A stretch of DNA of 63,100 nucleotides from an uncultured Pseudomonadota bacterium (GCA_937912125.1 CALDOK010000277.1:1-63100), one strand, 5' to 3'. Counted from the first letter of the stretch, positions 30,730 to 39,810 are shown. The notes: generated by a model from the letters alone, not told the origin. Numbers and translations: made by a program.

Positions 30730-33413
30730 GGCGCGGACCCCGCCCCTAGCTCCCGCTGCCGCTCGTAGCTCTCCTGCCGATCCTGCTCGACCTGCAGCTG
30801 CCGCTGCTCTTCCTTGGCCTGCTCCGCGAGGAACTCTCCCTGGTAGCGGTTGTACTGCGCGAGCACCTCGTCGCTGCCCGGGTAGCGCGCGTCGGCCTCC
30901 TTCAGCACGATCAGGGCCCGCACGTACTCCTCACGGCGCGCGTAGGCGGCGGCGAAGGCCATGAAGTCGGGCAGGTCCCGCAGGGCCTGCAGCGCGGGCT
31001 TGGACTCGTTCAGCAGCACCCTGTAGTTGTGGGAGGAGGTCTCTTCGTACAGCCGCCGGGGCGCCGCGAACTCGATGAGCATGTTGTCATCGGTGTTCAT
31101 GCTCGCGCCCATGGTGAACGCCTCCATGGTGTCCCGCTCCATCTGGAAGAAGGTGAGCAGGTCGAAGGCATCCTGGACCTGGATGAGGTCCAGCTCGGCG
31201 GCCACATCGGGGCGGGTCCCGATCACCGTCTGCAGGCCGTCGATGTCCAGCAGCAGGGGCTGGTTGGAGCCCAGGATCACCAGATCGGCGTCCTCGATGG
31301 TGGCGAACAGGGCCACGTAGGGGAACACGGAGCTGAAGGTGTGCAGCAGGGCGCGCACCTCTTCGGTGCCCATGCCGTACATCTGCACCCACTGGGACCA
31401 GATACCGTCGTCGGTCAGGCGGCTCTTGCCCAGCTCGAAGAACTCCTGGGTGAACAGGTTGGACACGCCGGTGAGCCAGGGGTTGGACGGCTCGCTCACC
31501 ACGACGCTGTAGGTGCCCGGGGGAGTGAGCATCATGTGGTTGCGAGCGTCGTTGATCACGGGCCTCACCCGAGGGTCTTCCAGAGGACGGTGGTTGTGCT
31601 CGTCGAAGAAGTGGGACGCCTCGAAGATGCTGGGCTCGAGCTCCACCAGATCGATGCGGGCGGCGTCGGGGTGCAGGGTGACCGCGCCCGCGGTGATGCC
31701 TGAGGCCAGGCCGATGACGCAGGCGTTCTCGACCTCGCGCCCGAAGAAGAAGGGCAGGTGCCCCACCATGACCTGGGTGGGCATGTCGGAGGTGGTGGAG
31801 GCGTCGACCTTGCCGTTGTTGGCCAGCCAGATGTTGCCCGTCTTGCGGTTCTGAGCCACGGTGACCACCGAGCTCAGGCCTTCGTTGTAGTAGAGCAGAT
31901 CGTAGGGCTCCACCGCGTAGGCGCGCACGTTGGCCCGGCTGCGATCGGACAGCTCCGTGACGTACTTGTACATGCCCGCGGTCATGAGCAGGGGCTCCCA
32001 GGGCGGCGGGAAGACGACGCCGAGCGCCAGCACCACCAGGGTCCCCCCACCCACCGCGGCGAAGCGGGGGCTGTGCCGACGACCGGCCACCACCCAAGCA
32101 GCCCCGAGGGCCACCAGCGCGCCCAGCACGTTGATGCCGTTGGCGAAGCCGATGGTGCCCACCACATGCAGCCTGGGCAGCAGCACCAGGGCCGCCCCCA
32201 GGGAGCCCACGATGGCGCCAATGGTGTTGAACCCGTAGACCTTGCCGACGGGGCCGGCCAGGCTGCCCGTGTCGGCCACCAGGGAGCGCACGGCCATGGT
32301 GAAGGCGGCGCCCATCATGACGGCGGGTGGGGTCATCACGGCCATGGACAGGCCCAGCCAGGTGGGCCAGAAGTAGCCCGACTTGCCCTCGATGAGGTCG
32401 AACAGCTCGACGTAGAGGTAGGGTAGCTGCTCGAAGCCGTACATCATGGCCCAGGTGGTCACAGCCACGGCCAGCTGGGTGACCGCCAGCCCGCAGAGCA
32501 CGCCCACCCGACCGAAGCCCCGCAGCAGCGCGTCGGCCGCCCGGCCACCCGCCCAGCCGCCGCCGGCGATGCCCACCAGGAAGGCCAGCAGCATGGTGCT
32601 GAAGGCGTAGGTGCTGGCACCCAGGGTGAGGGTCATGAGCCGGAACCAGGCCAGCTCGTAGATCAGCGAGGCGCAGCCCGCCAAGCAGACCACCACCAGC
32701 AGGGCCTTGTCGGGAGCGGGGGGAGGCTCGTCAGCGCTGGCCTCGATGACCGGCGGAGCGTCCCCGTCGGCCCGTCGCGACAGCGCCAGAGCAGCCACCA
32801 TCAGCAGCAGGTTGGCCGCCGCGGCCCAGGCGGTGGTGGCCGACAGCCCCAGGGCCGGCAGCACCACGAAGCCCGCCAGGAAGGTGCCGGCCACGGCGCC
32901 GAAGGTGTTGACCCCGTACAGCAGCCCCACCCGGCTGCCGGCCGTGTCGAGCCGGGTAGTGACGAAGCGGGCCAGCAGGGGCAGGGTGGCGCCCATGCAG
33001 GTGGTGGGGATCAAGATCAGGGTGCCCACCAGCAAGGTCTGGAACAGAGAGAACACCAGCGGCGAGGGCTCGAAGGCGGCCCAGAAGCCCAGATAGACAG
33101 GCGTGACCAGCCCCAGCAGCAGCGGGAAGATCAGCGCGTAGACGCCGATGATGCCCTCGAGGATGCCGTAGACCAGCAGCGGCTTGGCCACCCGGTCGGC
33201 GTAGCGCGCCCCCAGCAGCCCCCCCAGGGAGAGCCCGCCCATGAAGGCCGCCAACACAGTAGCGATGGCCACCTGGCTGGTGCCGAAGACCAAGTGCAGC
33301 TCCCGGCCCCAGATGGTCTCGTAGACCAGCGAGGTGGCGCCGGAGAGGAAGAACAGCGGGACCAGCAGCTTGAGGGCCGCCTCGCGCCGCACCAGGGAGA
33401 GGTCATTGTCCAT
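30726..33413 (-). CDS. Fused MFS-like/spermidine-synthase-like membrane protein
   Basis: 895 residues. The first half holds two related membrane bundles: the first opens GATSLVYETIWGRELHLVFG and LSLGGLLGARYADR, the second GCASLIYELAWFRLMTLTLG and GGGWAGGRAADALL. The internal resemblance suggests a duplicated unit. From about residue 500 a soluble spermidine-synthase-like Rossmann domain follows (ACVIGLASGITAGAV, IDLVELEPSIFEAS, YSVVVSEPSNPWLTGVSNL), then a charged helical C-terminus. The fusion is common in bacteria and usually labelled fused MFS/spermidine synthase, but the active-site Asp set of true synthases is not conserved, so polyamine synthesis should not be assumed. Head of a coupled membrane cluster. 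Confidence 0.8.
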   Translation of the reverse strand: MDNDLSLVRREAALKLLVPLFFLSGATSLVYETIWGRELHLVFGTSQVAIATVLAAFMGGLSLGGLLGARYADRVAKPLLVYGILEGIIGVYALIFPLLLGLVTPVYLGFWAAFEPSPLVFSLFQTLLVGTLILIPTTCMGATLPLLARFVTTRLDTAGSRVGLLYGVNTFGAVAGTFLAGFVVLPALGLSATTAWAAAANLLLMVAALALSRRADGDAPPVIEASADEPPPAPDKALLVVVCLAGCASLIYELAWFRLMTLTLGASTYAFSTMLLAFLVGIAGGGWAGGRAADALLRGFGRVGVLCGLAVTQLAVAVTTWAMMYGFEQLPYLYVELFDLIEGKSGYFWPTWLGLSMAVMTPPAVMMGAAFTMAVRSLVADTGSLAGPVGKVYGFNTIGAIVGSLGAALVLLPRLHVVGTIGFANGINVLGALVALGAAWVVAGRRHSPRFAAVGGGTLVVLALGVVFPPPWEPLLMTAGMYKYVTELSDRSRANVRAYAVEPYDLLYYNEGLSSVVTVAQNRKTGNIWLANNGKVDASTTSDMPTQVMVGHLPFFFGREVENACVIGLASGITAGAVTLHPDAARIDLVELEPSIFEASHFFDEHNHRPLEDPRVRPVINDARNHMMLTPPGTYSVVVSEPSNPWLTGVSNLFTQEFFELGKSRLTDDGIWSQWVQMYGMGTEEVRALLHTFSSVFPYVALFATIEDADLVILGSNQPLLLDIDGLQTVIGTRPDVAAELDLIQVQDAFDLLTFFQMERDTMEAFTMGASMNTDDNMLIEFAAPRRLYEETSSHNYRVLLNESKPALQALRDLPDFMAFAAAYARREEYVRALIVLKEADARYPGSDEVLAQYNRYQGEFLAEQAKEEQRQLQVEQDRQESYERQRELGAGSAP

Positions 33414-33472
33414 GGCGCCAACTAACCCAGAAGTGCGCCCAACCCCTACACCCGGAGAGCCGCGCTCGACCC

Positions 33473-33976
33473 CTACACCCGGAACAGCCCCGGCCCCACC
33501 ACCTGGACCCGATCGGGATCGAGGCCCAGCTGCACCATGGCCTCGCGGGTGACGGGCTGGACCTCAGCGGTGGCCTCGCGCTGGCGAGCCCACGCGGCCA
33601 GCTGGGTGTCGGAGAAGCGGATGTGTCCGGCGAACCAGTCGTACAGAAGGTGGTGCAGCTGCAGCGCCAGGGCGCGGGAGGGACCAGCGCTCAGGGCGCG
33701 CTCCTGCAGCTGGCGGATCTCGCGCCGGAAGTGGGTGTGCTGCCAGCGGTGAGCCTCGGCCCGAGGGTAGCCCAGCCGCTCCATGGCTCGCTCTTCGGTG
33801 GCGAAGTGGAAGCTCACATAGGCGTCCAGGTAGGCCAGCCCGTTGCTCAGCTCCAAGGGCGCGAGCTGGTCCTCGGGGAACAACAAGGCGTTGCCCCAGG
33901 CGAACAGCTGGAGGTGCTGCTCGTCCACCGAGGCGATGCCCGTCAACAGATCGTCGGACAACAGCAGGCGCTGCAC
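33473..33976 (-). CDS. Bacteriohemerythrin
   Basis: 167-residue di-iron oxygen-binding protein. All seven expected ligands are present: His21 (VDEQHLQLF), His57 and Glu61 (FHFATEE), His76 and His80 (HRWQHTHF), His118 and Asp123 (GHIRFSD). The GTG start at 33976 has a strong ggagg 6 bases upstream; the reading frame extends further upstream but lacks hemerythrin character. The C-terminal 40 residues extend beyond the usual four-helix core. Function may be oxygen storage, delivery or sensing. It lies 25 bp downstream of two prepilin-like genes on the same strand. Confidence 0.88.
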   Translation of the reverse strand: MQRLLLSDDLLTGIASVDEQHLQLFAWGNALLFPEDQLAPLELSNGLAYLDAYVSFHFATEERAMERLGYPRAEAHRWQHTHFRREIRQLQERALSAGPSRALALQLHHLLYDWFAGHIRFSDTQLAAWARQREATAEVQPVTREAMVQLGLDPDRVQVVGPGLFRV

Positions 33977-34001
33977 GCGACCTCCAGACACAGGCCGAGG
34001 G

Positions 34002-34169
34002 CTAGTCGGCGATGCTGCCGTCGGTGTAGACGGTCTGGGCCTTGTCGCCCAGCTCGGCCATGGGCACCATGATCCCAAGGGCCAAGAAGTCGACCACGGT
34101 GACCATGGCGATGACCAGGACCGCGATGACGAGCATGTATTCGACGGTGGACTGACCGCTGCGAGACAT
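34002..34169 (-). CDS. Small type IV prepilin-like protein
   Basis: 55 residues with a class-III-like prepilin leader: SRSG then QSTVEYMLVIAVLVIAM. Cleavage after Gly would leave Glu at +5, the signature of prepilin-peptidase substrates and Flp-type pilins, followed by a 20-residue hydrophobic helix and a short polar tail. ATG at 34169 overlaps the stop of the preceding homologous gene by one base. No Tad or Pil assembly genes are in the window, so these may be minor subunits used by a machine encoded elsewhere. Confidence 0.65.
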   Translation of the reverse strand: MSRSGQSTVEYMLVIAVLVIAMVTVVDFLALGIMVPMAELGDKAQTVYTDGSIAD

Positions 34170-34369
34170 CACTGACCACCTCCGACATAGCCATCGCCAG
34201 CCATGTTCTGCACGTCGGTGGACATGCTCTGGAGACCGCTTTGCAGACCGGGAACGAGCGTCTGAGCCACGGCCCACAGGGCGACCACCAACACGCTGAC
34301 CAGCAGCATGTACTCCACGACCGACTGGGCGGTGCGAGAACGCCAGGCATAGGCGAGCTTGGGGCGCAT
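34169..34369 (-). CDS. Small type IV prepilin-like protein
   Basis: 66 residues. RSRTA is followed by QSVVEYMLLVSVLVVALWA: the same hydrophobic pattern and +5 Glu as the downstream gene, but with Ala in place of Gly at -1, which is rarer for processed prepilins. The C-terminal part is polar with Gly-rich end (GYVGGGQ). Strong ggagg before ATG 34369. It overlaps the next prepilin gene, and hemerythrin follows, making a compact three-gene unit. The opposing TPR/zinc-finger gene starts 95 bp away. Confidence 0.65.
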   Translation of the reverse strand: MRPKLAYAWRSRTAQSVVEYMLLVSVLVVALWAVAQTLVPGLQSGLQSMSTDVQNMAGDGYVGGGQ

Positions 34370-34464
34370 GGACCCTCCAACGGTTCCGGCATAAGGAGAA
34401 TACGCCAGCATCCTCCCATTGTCACCCCCCCAGCTGCACCCCCCGCCCGAGGCTCGGCTCCCTC

Positions 34465-36474
34465 ATGTTTCCCCACCAGAAGCTCGACTGGCTCCTCGGC
34501 CGGCTGGAAGGCGATGTTCGCGACAAGGCCGACGACCCCGCCGTGCGCCTCGAGTATGCCCGCGCCCTCATCTCCAAGGGTCTGTTCCACGGCGGTGGCG
34601 AGCAGTTCTGCTCCCTGGCCCTGCGCCAGGTCCAGCGCGTGCTCAAGGAAGACGCCCTCAACGGCGAGGCCCTCATCCTGGCGGGGCTCGCCCTGATCGG
34701 CATGAACCGCCCCGAGGGCGCCCGCTCCTACCTGGACGAAGCCTTCAAGCGCGTGCCCGAGCGCCCCGACCTCCACCTGGCCCTGGGCGTGATGCACCGC
34801 TTCGAGGGCGACCGTCACCGCGCCATCGGCCACCTCGAGCAAGCCTGTCGCCTGGCGCCCGACTCCTGGGAAGCCCACTTCCACCTGGGCCGCACCCTCT
34901 TCGAGCGCGCCCGCGAGCTCAGCCACCCCCAGCGCCTGCTCGAGCGCGCCCAGTTCCACCTCGTCAGCGGCCTCAAGGGCAGCATGAACCGCGACCTCGA
35001 GGCCGTGGCCGTGCGCGACCTGGGCAACACCTGCCTGCTCACCGGCCGCTACGCCGAAGCCGAGAAGCTCTTCAACCGCCTGCGCGAGCACCCCCGCATG
35101 CGCGCCAAGGCCCGCTTCCACCTCGGCTGCGTCGCCTACGGCCTGGGCAAGTACAAGAACGCCATCCACCACCTGCGCACCTACCTCACCGACAACGCCA
35201 ACGACGCCCGCGCCCACGCCACCATGGCCCAGGCCTACCTGCAGCTGGGCGAGCTGGCCCGCGCCCGTGAGTCCTGCAACAAGGCGCTGCTGCTCGACCC
35301 CGACAACCTCGAGGCCCGCTACACCCTGGGCTGCACGGTCATCGAAGAAGGCGACCCCCAAGAAGCCATGCGCATCTTCCGGGTCAACCTGCGTGACAGC
35401 CCCGACCACCTGCCCTCCTACCTCGAGCTGGTCCGCACCCGGCGCCGCGGCGGCGACGTGCGCTGGCTGTCCCAGGCCCTGCACTCCGAGGTCGGTGACT
35501 TCGACCGCATCCCAGCCGACGGCCACGGCGGCGACCCGCGCGCCGCCACCCGCGAGCGCATCGCTGTGCTGCTGGACGAGCTGCGGTCGGTGGGCCCCAG
35601 CTCGGTGGGCACCATCCTCTCGGCCGTGGGGCGCACCCGCGCCGAGGCCATCCGCTTCCAGCTCTTCGAGGCGGCCGTGGGCCTCGCCGCCAGCCAGGCC
35701 GCCGATGACGTGGCCCTCAAGCTCCGGGATCCGGGCCGGCACTTCGGCATCGAGCTCGGTCGCCAAGCCCACACCACCGCCATGCTGCTGCCCGAGCCGG
35801 TGCTCACCCGCGGCCTGGCCATCGGCGAAGAAGACCTCAAGCGCGAAGCCGTCAACCGACACGGCCCCGCCATCGACGTGGCCCGCCACCGCCAGAACGT
35901 CGAGCGCACGCGCCAGGAAGCCCGCGCCTACCAGGCCCTGCTGCTGCTGGCCATCGCGCGCCGGCGCTCCCGGGCTGGCCGCCACCTGCTGCAGCGCTGG
36001 GCCGAGACCGCCGATCCCGAGATGGCCACCGTGGCCCGCATCGGGCTGGCGGCATTCGGCGATCCCGCCGCGGTGATCGCCCTGCGCGAAGCCGCGACCA
36101 AGGCGGGCGTGGCGGCCCAGGCCGAGCAGGCCCTCACCCAGCTGGCCCCCCCCCGCGACGCCGCGGCGCCGCGCACGGTCAGCAGCAGCGAGACGGCCCA
36201 CTGCACCGCCTGCGGGCGCACCTCCAGCGACGCCCACCACCTCATGGCCGGTGGAAAGGCCGTGATCTGCGACCAGTGCGTCGTGTCCATCGGTCGCAAC
36301 CGCGCCACGCTCCGGGCCCCCGACGACGCACGCTGCAGCGTGTGCCACCGCGGCGCCTTCGAAGCCCGAGGCCTGTACCAGTACAGCGGCGTGGAGATCT
36401 GCAACCACTGCCTCGAGCTGTCCCTGGGCTTGCTCGAGCGCGAAGAGGTGGACCGCTTCCTGGCCGCCTGGTAG
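34465..36474 (+). CDS. TPR protein with two C-terminal ClpX-type zinc fingers
   Basis: 669 cytosolic residues. The first 330 or so are TPR repeats (for example DLHLALGVMHRFEGDRHRAI, ARFHLGCVAYGLGKYKNAI, ARAHATMAQAYLQLGELARA). A helical region follows that lacks clear TPR. The last 100 residues hold two C4 zinc fingers of the ClpX N-domain type: Cys580/583...602/605 (CTACG...ICDQC) and Cys624/627...646/649 (CSVCH...ICNHC), which in ClpX recognise substrates and adaptors. The protein has no AAA+ domain, so it may present clients to, or compete with, ClpXP. It is the first of three rightward genes. Confidence 0.8.
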   Translation: MFPHQKLDWLLGRLEGDVRDKADDPAVRLEYARALISKGLFHGGGEQFCSLALRQVQRVLKEDALNGEALILAGLALIGMNRPEGARSYLDEAFKRVPERPDLHLALGVMHRFEGDRHRAIGHLEQACRLAPDSWEAHFHLGRTLFERARELSHPQRLLERAQFHLVSGLKGSMNRDLEAVAVRDLGNTCLLTGRYAEAEKLFNRLREHPRMRAKARFHLGCVAYGLGKYKNAIHHLRTYLTDNANDARAHATMAQAYLQLGELARARESCNKALLLDPDNLEARYTLGCTVIEEGDPQEAMRIFRVNLRDSPDHLPSYLELVRTRRRGGDVRWLSQALHSEVGDFDRIPADGHGGDPRAATRERIAVLLDELRSVGPSSVGTILSAVGRTRAEAIRFQLFEAAVGLAASQAADDVALKLRDPGRHFGIELGRQAHTTAMLLPEPVLTRGLAIGEEDLKREAVNRHGPAIDVARHRQNVERTRQEARAYQALLLLAIARRRSRAGRHLLQRWAETADPEMATVARIGLAAFGDPAAVIALREAATKAGVAAQAEQALTQLAPPRDAAAPRTVSSSETAHCTACGRTSSDAHHLMAGGKAVICDQCVVSIGRNRATLRAPDDARCSVCHRGAFEARGLYQYSGVEICNHCLELSLGLLEREEVDRFLAAW

Positions 36475-36511
36475 GGGCTCCCCTCCCCCCCCTTCGCGCC
36501 CCGAGGACTCC

Positions 36512-37189
36512 ATGCAGATCGAGACGCTCGCCGTAGGCCAGTTCCAGGCCAACTGCTTCCTGATCACCTGCCCCACCACCGGCGCCTCCGCCGTGGTGGA
36601 TGTGGGCGAAGACGGCAGCTTGGTGCGCAAGCTCCAAGCCCGCACTCCCAGCCCCACCCTGGCCGCCATCCTGCTCACCCACGCCCACATCGACCACGCG
36701 GGCGGGCTGCTGGAGCTGCAGCGGGCCTTCGACGCGCCCACATGGATCGGCGCCCTGGAGCGCCCCATGTTCGAGACCCTGCCCCAGCAGGGCAACTGGT
36801 TCGGGATGCCCGCGCTGAACCGTCCCTGCGGCCGCATCGACCGCTGGGCCGTCGACGGCGACAAGGTGCAGGTGGGCGAGCTCGAGCTCACGGTCCTGTC
36901 CGTCCCGGGCCACTCCCCTGGCCAGATCTGCTTCTACGGGCACGGGCACGTCTTCGTGGGCGACACCCTCTTCGCCGGCAGCATCGGCCGCACCGACCTG
37001 CCCCTGGGCGACAGCGCCACCATGAACGCCAGCCTGTCCAAGCTGCTGGAGCTGCCCGGCGAGCTGGTGGTGCACTGCGGGCACGGCCCCGACACCAGCC
37101 TGCAAAACGAACTCGAAGCCAACCCCTACCTGGCCCACGTGCGCCGAGCCCGGGGCATGGCCGAATCCCAGCGCCGCTTCCGGTGGTGA
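36512..37189 (+). CDS. Metallo-beta-lactamase-fold hydrolase, glyoxalase II-like
   Basis: 225 residues with the MBL-fold metal site THAHIDHAGG (His57, His59, Asp61, His62), later VPGHSPGQI, VFVGDTLFAGSIGRTDLP and VVHCGHGPDT. This order and the GDTLF...GRxD block match the glyoxalase II / MBL hydrolase subgroup that acts on thioesters or persulfides. Thioester hydrolysis is likely; the substrate is open. cgagga precedes the ATG. Its TGA is followed within 2 bases by the next gene's ATG, or overlaps it in a GTGA if a GTG at 37186 is used. Confidence 0.85.
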   Translation: MQIETLAVGQFQANCFLITCPTTGASAVVDVGEDGSLVRKLQARTPSPTLAAILLTHAHIDHAGGLLELQRAFDAPTWIGALERPMFETLPQQGNWFGMPALNRPCGRIDRWAVDGDKVQVGELELTVLSVPGHSPGQICFYGHGHVFVGDTLFAGSIGRTDLPLGDSATMNASLSKLLELPGELVVHCGHGPDTSLQNELEANPYLAHVRRARGMAESQRRFRW

Positions 37190-37191
37190 CG

Positions 37192-38181
37192 ATGCCGCCC
37201 ACCACGGCCCTCGATCCCCGCAGCACCGCGGCCCTGGCCTGCGCGGTCTGCGGCAACCACGACGCCCGCGTGCGCTACCCGGTGCGCGACCTCATCCAGG
37301 CCCGAGACGGCCAGTGGTGGTTCGTCACCTGCCAAGCCTGCGGCCACGGCTACCTCAGCCCCCACCCCAGCGAGCAGGAGCTCGGGGAGCTCTACCGCAG
37401 CCTGTGGAGTCCCGAGGGCCTACAGCTGGCCAGCAACGTGGGCCGCTCGGGCTTCGAGAGCAAGCTCACCAAGGCCCGCCTGGCCGGGCTCCGCGCGGTG
37501 CTGGGCTCCCACCCGGTCCAGCGCCTGCTGGACGTCGGCTGCGGCCTGGGCTTCTTCCTGCGCGCCCTGCACGAGGCCTGGCCCCAGGCCGAGGCCCTGG
37601 GGGTCGAGCTGGTGGATCAGGCCGCCAGCCGGGCGGAGCGCCCCGGCATCGACGTGCTCCGGCTTCCATGGGAGCAGGTCCAGCTTCCCGCCGAGGACTT
37701 CGACATCGTCACCCTGATCCACTTCCTCGAGCATCAGACCGATCCAGGCGTCGACATCGACAAGGCCGCCGCCCTGCTGCGGCCCGGCGGCGCGCTGGTG
37801 GTCGAGGTCCCGCGGCTCGACGGCTGGGGCCGCCGCCTCTTTGGGCGCTGGTACTGGCCCCACCTGCCCCCTCAGCACCTGCAGGTCTTCTCCCGCGCCG
37901 GCCTGGTGCGCCTGCTCGAGGAGCGCGGCCTGGACGTCGGCTTCGTGCGCGCCCGCAGCGGCTACCCCCTGCAGGCCTGCACCACCCTGGTGCTCTTCGC
38001 GCGCTACACCTTCGGCTCCCAGAGCCCCTACAAGTCCAACTGGCTGGTGCGCGCCCCCCTGATGGCCCTGGGCTTCTCGCTGCTGCCCTCGTTCTTCCTG
38101 TTCGACCTGCTGGTCGCCCCCCTGCTCAACCTGCTGGGCATGGGGGACATCCTGCTGGTGGTGGGCCGCAAGAAGGCGTAG
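37192..38181 (+). CDS. Zinc-ribbon class I methyltransferase
   Basis: 329 residues. An N-terminal zinc knuckle (CAVCGN and CQACGHGYLSP) precedes a SAM-binding domain with motif I LLDVGCGLGFFLRAL, EALGVELVDQA, and VTLIHFLEHQTDP. Such proteins are common in surface sugar and lipid modification loci. The C-terminal part has two hydrophobic stretches (ALGFSLLPSFFLFDLLVAPLL), suggesting membrane association. ATG at 37192 chosen; GTG at 37186 is possible. It belongs to the same rightward group as the MBL hydrolase, though with no obvious functional link. Confidence 0.8.
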   Translation: MPPTTALDPRSTAALACAVCGNHDARVRYPVRDLIQARDGQWWFVTCQACGHGYLSPHPSEQELGELYRSLWSPEGLQLASNVGRSGFESKLTKARLAGLRAVLGSHPVQRLLDVGCGLGFFLRALHEAWPQAEALGVELVDQAASRAERPGIDVLRLPWEQVQLPAEDFDIVTLIHFLEHQTDPGVDIDKAAALLRPGGALVVEVPRLDGWGRRLFGRWYWPHLPPQHLQVFSRAGLVRLLEERGLDVGFVRARSGYPLQACTTLVLFARYTFGSQSPYKSNWLVRAPLMALGFSLLPSFFLFDLLVAPLLNLLGMGDILLVVGRKKA

Positions 38182-38182
38182 G

Positions 38183-38223
38183 GGAGCACTTCATGTGCTC
38201 CGGCGCCCGCGAACCTCGCGCCG
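38183..38223. terminator. Double hairpin between convergent genes
   Basis: A perfect 7-bp stem GGAGCAC/GTGCTCC with a 5-base loop (38183-38201) is followed by a 6-bp stem CGGCGC/GCGCCG (38201-38223). Both lie between the stops of the methyltransferase (+) and the HDOD-GGDEF gene (-), so they could serve both. Confidence 0.55.
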
Positions 38224-39810
38224 CTAGTAGTCCCAGTCGTAGCTGTCTTCTTCCTTGTCGTCGTCGGCGTCGTTGACGTCGGTCCAGGTGACCGTGTCGC
38301 GGCCCTTCTCCTTGGACTCGTACAGGGCGACGTCGGCGGCCTTGACGATCTGCTCGGCGATCTCGTTGGCGGTGGTGTTGCTGTCGACCCGGCCGGCCCA
38401 GGTGGTGCCGCCGAAGGAGCAGGACACGGGCACCCGAGCGTCGCCGATGCTGAGGTCGAGCTTGGAGATGGCCTTGCGCACCCGCTCGGCGGTCTTGAGG
38501 CCCACCGGCCCTGGGGTCTCGGGCATGAGCAGGTACATCTCGTCGCCACCCACGCGGGCCTTGATGTCGGTGGCCCGCAGGACCTCCTGCAGCACCGAGG
38601 CGATGGCGCTGAGCACCACGTCACCGAAGGGGTGGCCGTAGCTGTCGTTCACCGTCTTGAACTTGTCGATGTCCATGCACACCACGGACAGCGGCCTGCC
38701 CGTGCGGCTGTGGCGATGGATCTCGCGCAGGAAGCCGTCTTCGAAGTGGCGGCGGTTGGACAGCCCGGTGAGCGGATCGTAGTAGGCCAGCTGCTCGAGG
38801 CGGGCGTTGGCCAGCTCGAGGGCGTGGTAGAAGCGCTCCTTCTCTTCGAGCGCGGCCTGGAGCTTGAGGGTGAGCTCCTGGTAGCTCAGGTGCTCCTCGA
38901 CCAGCTGCTTGTTGGCCTGCTCGAGGATGCCCTGGAAGCTCGCCTGCTCCTTGACCCCAAGGCCCAGCGTGGCGCTGACGGCCTCGACCTGCTCGGGGAC
39001 ACTGGCCAGGACCTCTTCGACCTGCTCGGTGGTGAGCCCGAAGGGCTCGGCGGTGAGCACCTGGTGGCAGAACTCGAGGGAGGTGCGCTTGTCGCGGGCG
39101 GTGAACACCGACCCCAGCACCTCGGCCCCGCGGGCCACCTGGCACAGCTTGCGCACGTTCTCGGACAGGCCCTGGGGGGACTCGTCGTGGTGGTTGGCGA
39201 TGGCGACGCCGATCTCTTCGGGCAGGCCCCAGTTGCGGGCCAGCATCCAGCCCACGTGGGTGTGGGAGGTGCCGAAGTTTTCGTGCTCCACCCGCGGCCG
39301 ATGCTCCATGCCTGTGGCGCGGATGATGGGCCAGGATGAGACCTTGCCCGGCATCACGTGGAGCATCACCATGATGCCGAACTCCTGGAGCAAGCCCAGG
39401 GTGAAGGCTTCTTCCTGGTCCAGGCCCAGCAGGCCCGCGAAGTAGCGTGCCCCCACCGCGCGACGCAGGGCGTCTTCCCAGAAGTCCACCACGTCGAAGC
39501 CCTTCATGCTCTCGGCGCGGGTGGCGTCACGCACCGCGAAGCACAGGGCGATGTTGCGCAGGGCGCGGTTTCCCAGCACGGCCACGGCCTGGTTGGCGCT
39601 GCGGACCTTGCGCTCGAGCCCAAAGAACGCGGAGTTCACCGTGCGCAGCACCTCCACCGTGAGCCGAGGATCCTGGTTGACGATGCTCGACAGCTGGGTG
39701 GCGCCGACTTCTTGATCCCGGCATGCCTTGACGATTCCAAGGGCGGCCTGGGGAGGGGCAGGCAGGTCGGATGGCTTGATCTTGCCAGCGAAGTGCTGCT
39801 GGGAGGACAT
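38224..39810 (-). CDS. HDOD-GGDEF diguanylate cyclase
   Basis: 528 residues. An N-terminal HDOD domain (PPQAALGIVKACRDQEVGA; LSSIVNQDPRLTVEVLRTVN; later IANHHDE) is linked by a coiled-coil-like helix to a GGDEF domain. The active loop reads GGDEM (421-425); the last position varies from Phe but the catalytic GGDE is kept. An RATD at the -9 position forms a normal inhibitory I-site, so product feedback is expected. The last residues are very acidic. It should make cyclic di-GMP in response to a signal read by the HDOD part. gggag precedes the ATG at 39810. Confidence 0.9.
   Translation of the reverse strand: MSSQQHFAGKIKPSDLPAPPQAALGIVKACRDQEVGATQLSSIVNQDPRLTVEVLRTVNSAFFGLERKVRSANQAVAVLGNRALRNIALCFAVRDATRAESMKGFDVVDFWEDALRRAVGARYFAGLLGLDQEEAFTLGLLQEFGIMVMLHVMPGKVSSWPIIRATGMEHRPRVEHENFGTSHTHVGWMLARNWGLPEEIGVAIANHHDESPQGLSENVRKLCQVARGAEVLGSVFTARDKRTSLEFCHQVLTAEPFGLTTEQVEEVLASVPEQVEAVSATLGLGVKEQASFQGILEQANKQLVEEHLSYQELTLKLQAALEEKERFYHALELANARLEQLAYYDPLTGLSNRRHFEDGFLREIHRHSRTGRPLSVVCMDIDKFKTVNDSYGHPFGDVVLSAIASVLQEVLRATDIKARVGGDEMYLLMPETPGPVGLKTAERVRKAISKLDLSIGDARVPVSCSFGGTTWAGRVDSNTTANEIAEQIVKAADVALYESKEKGRDTVTWTDVNDADDDKEEDSYDWDY

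Noticed and set aside
30726..33413. Genuine spermidine synthase
   Set aside because: The Rossmann domain is present, but the substrate-binding Asp pattern of true polyamine synthases is not evident and the protein is mostly membrane.
33977..34078. N-terminal extension of the hemerythrin frame
   Set aside because: It overlaps the prepilin gene's end, lacks hemerythrin character, and GTG 33976 has a strong ribosome site.
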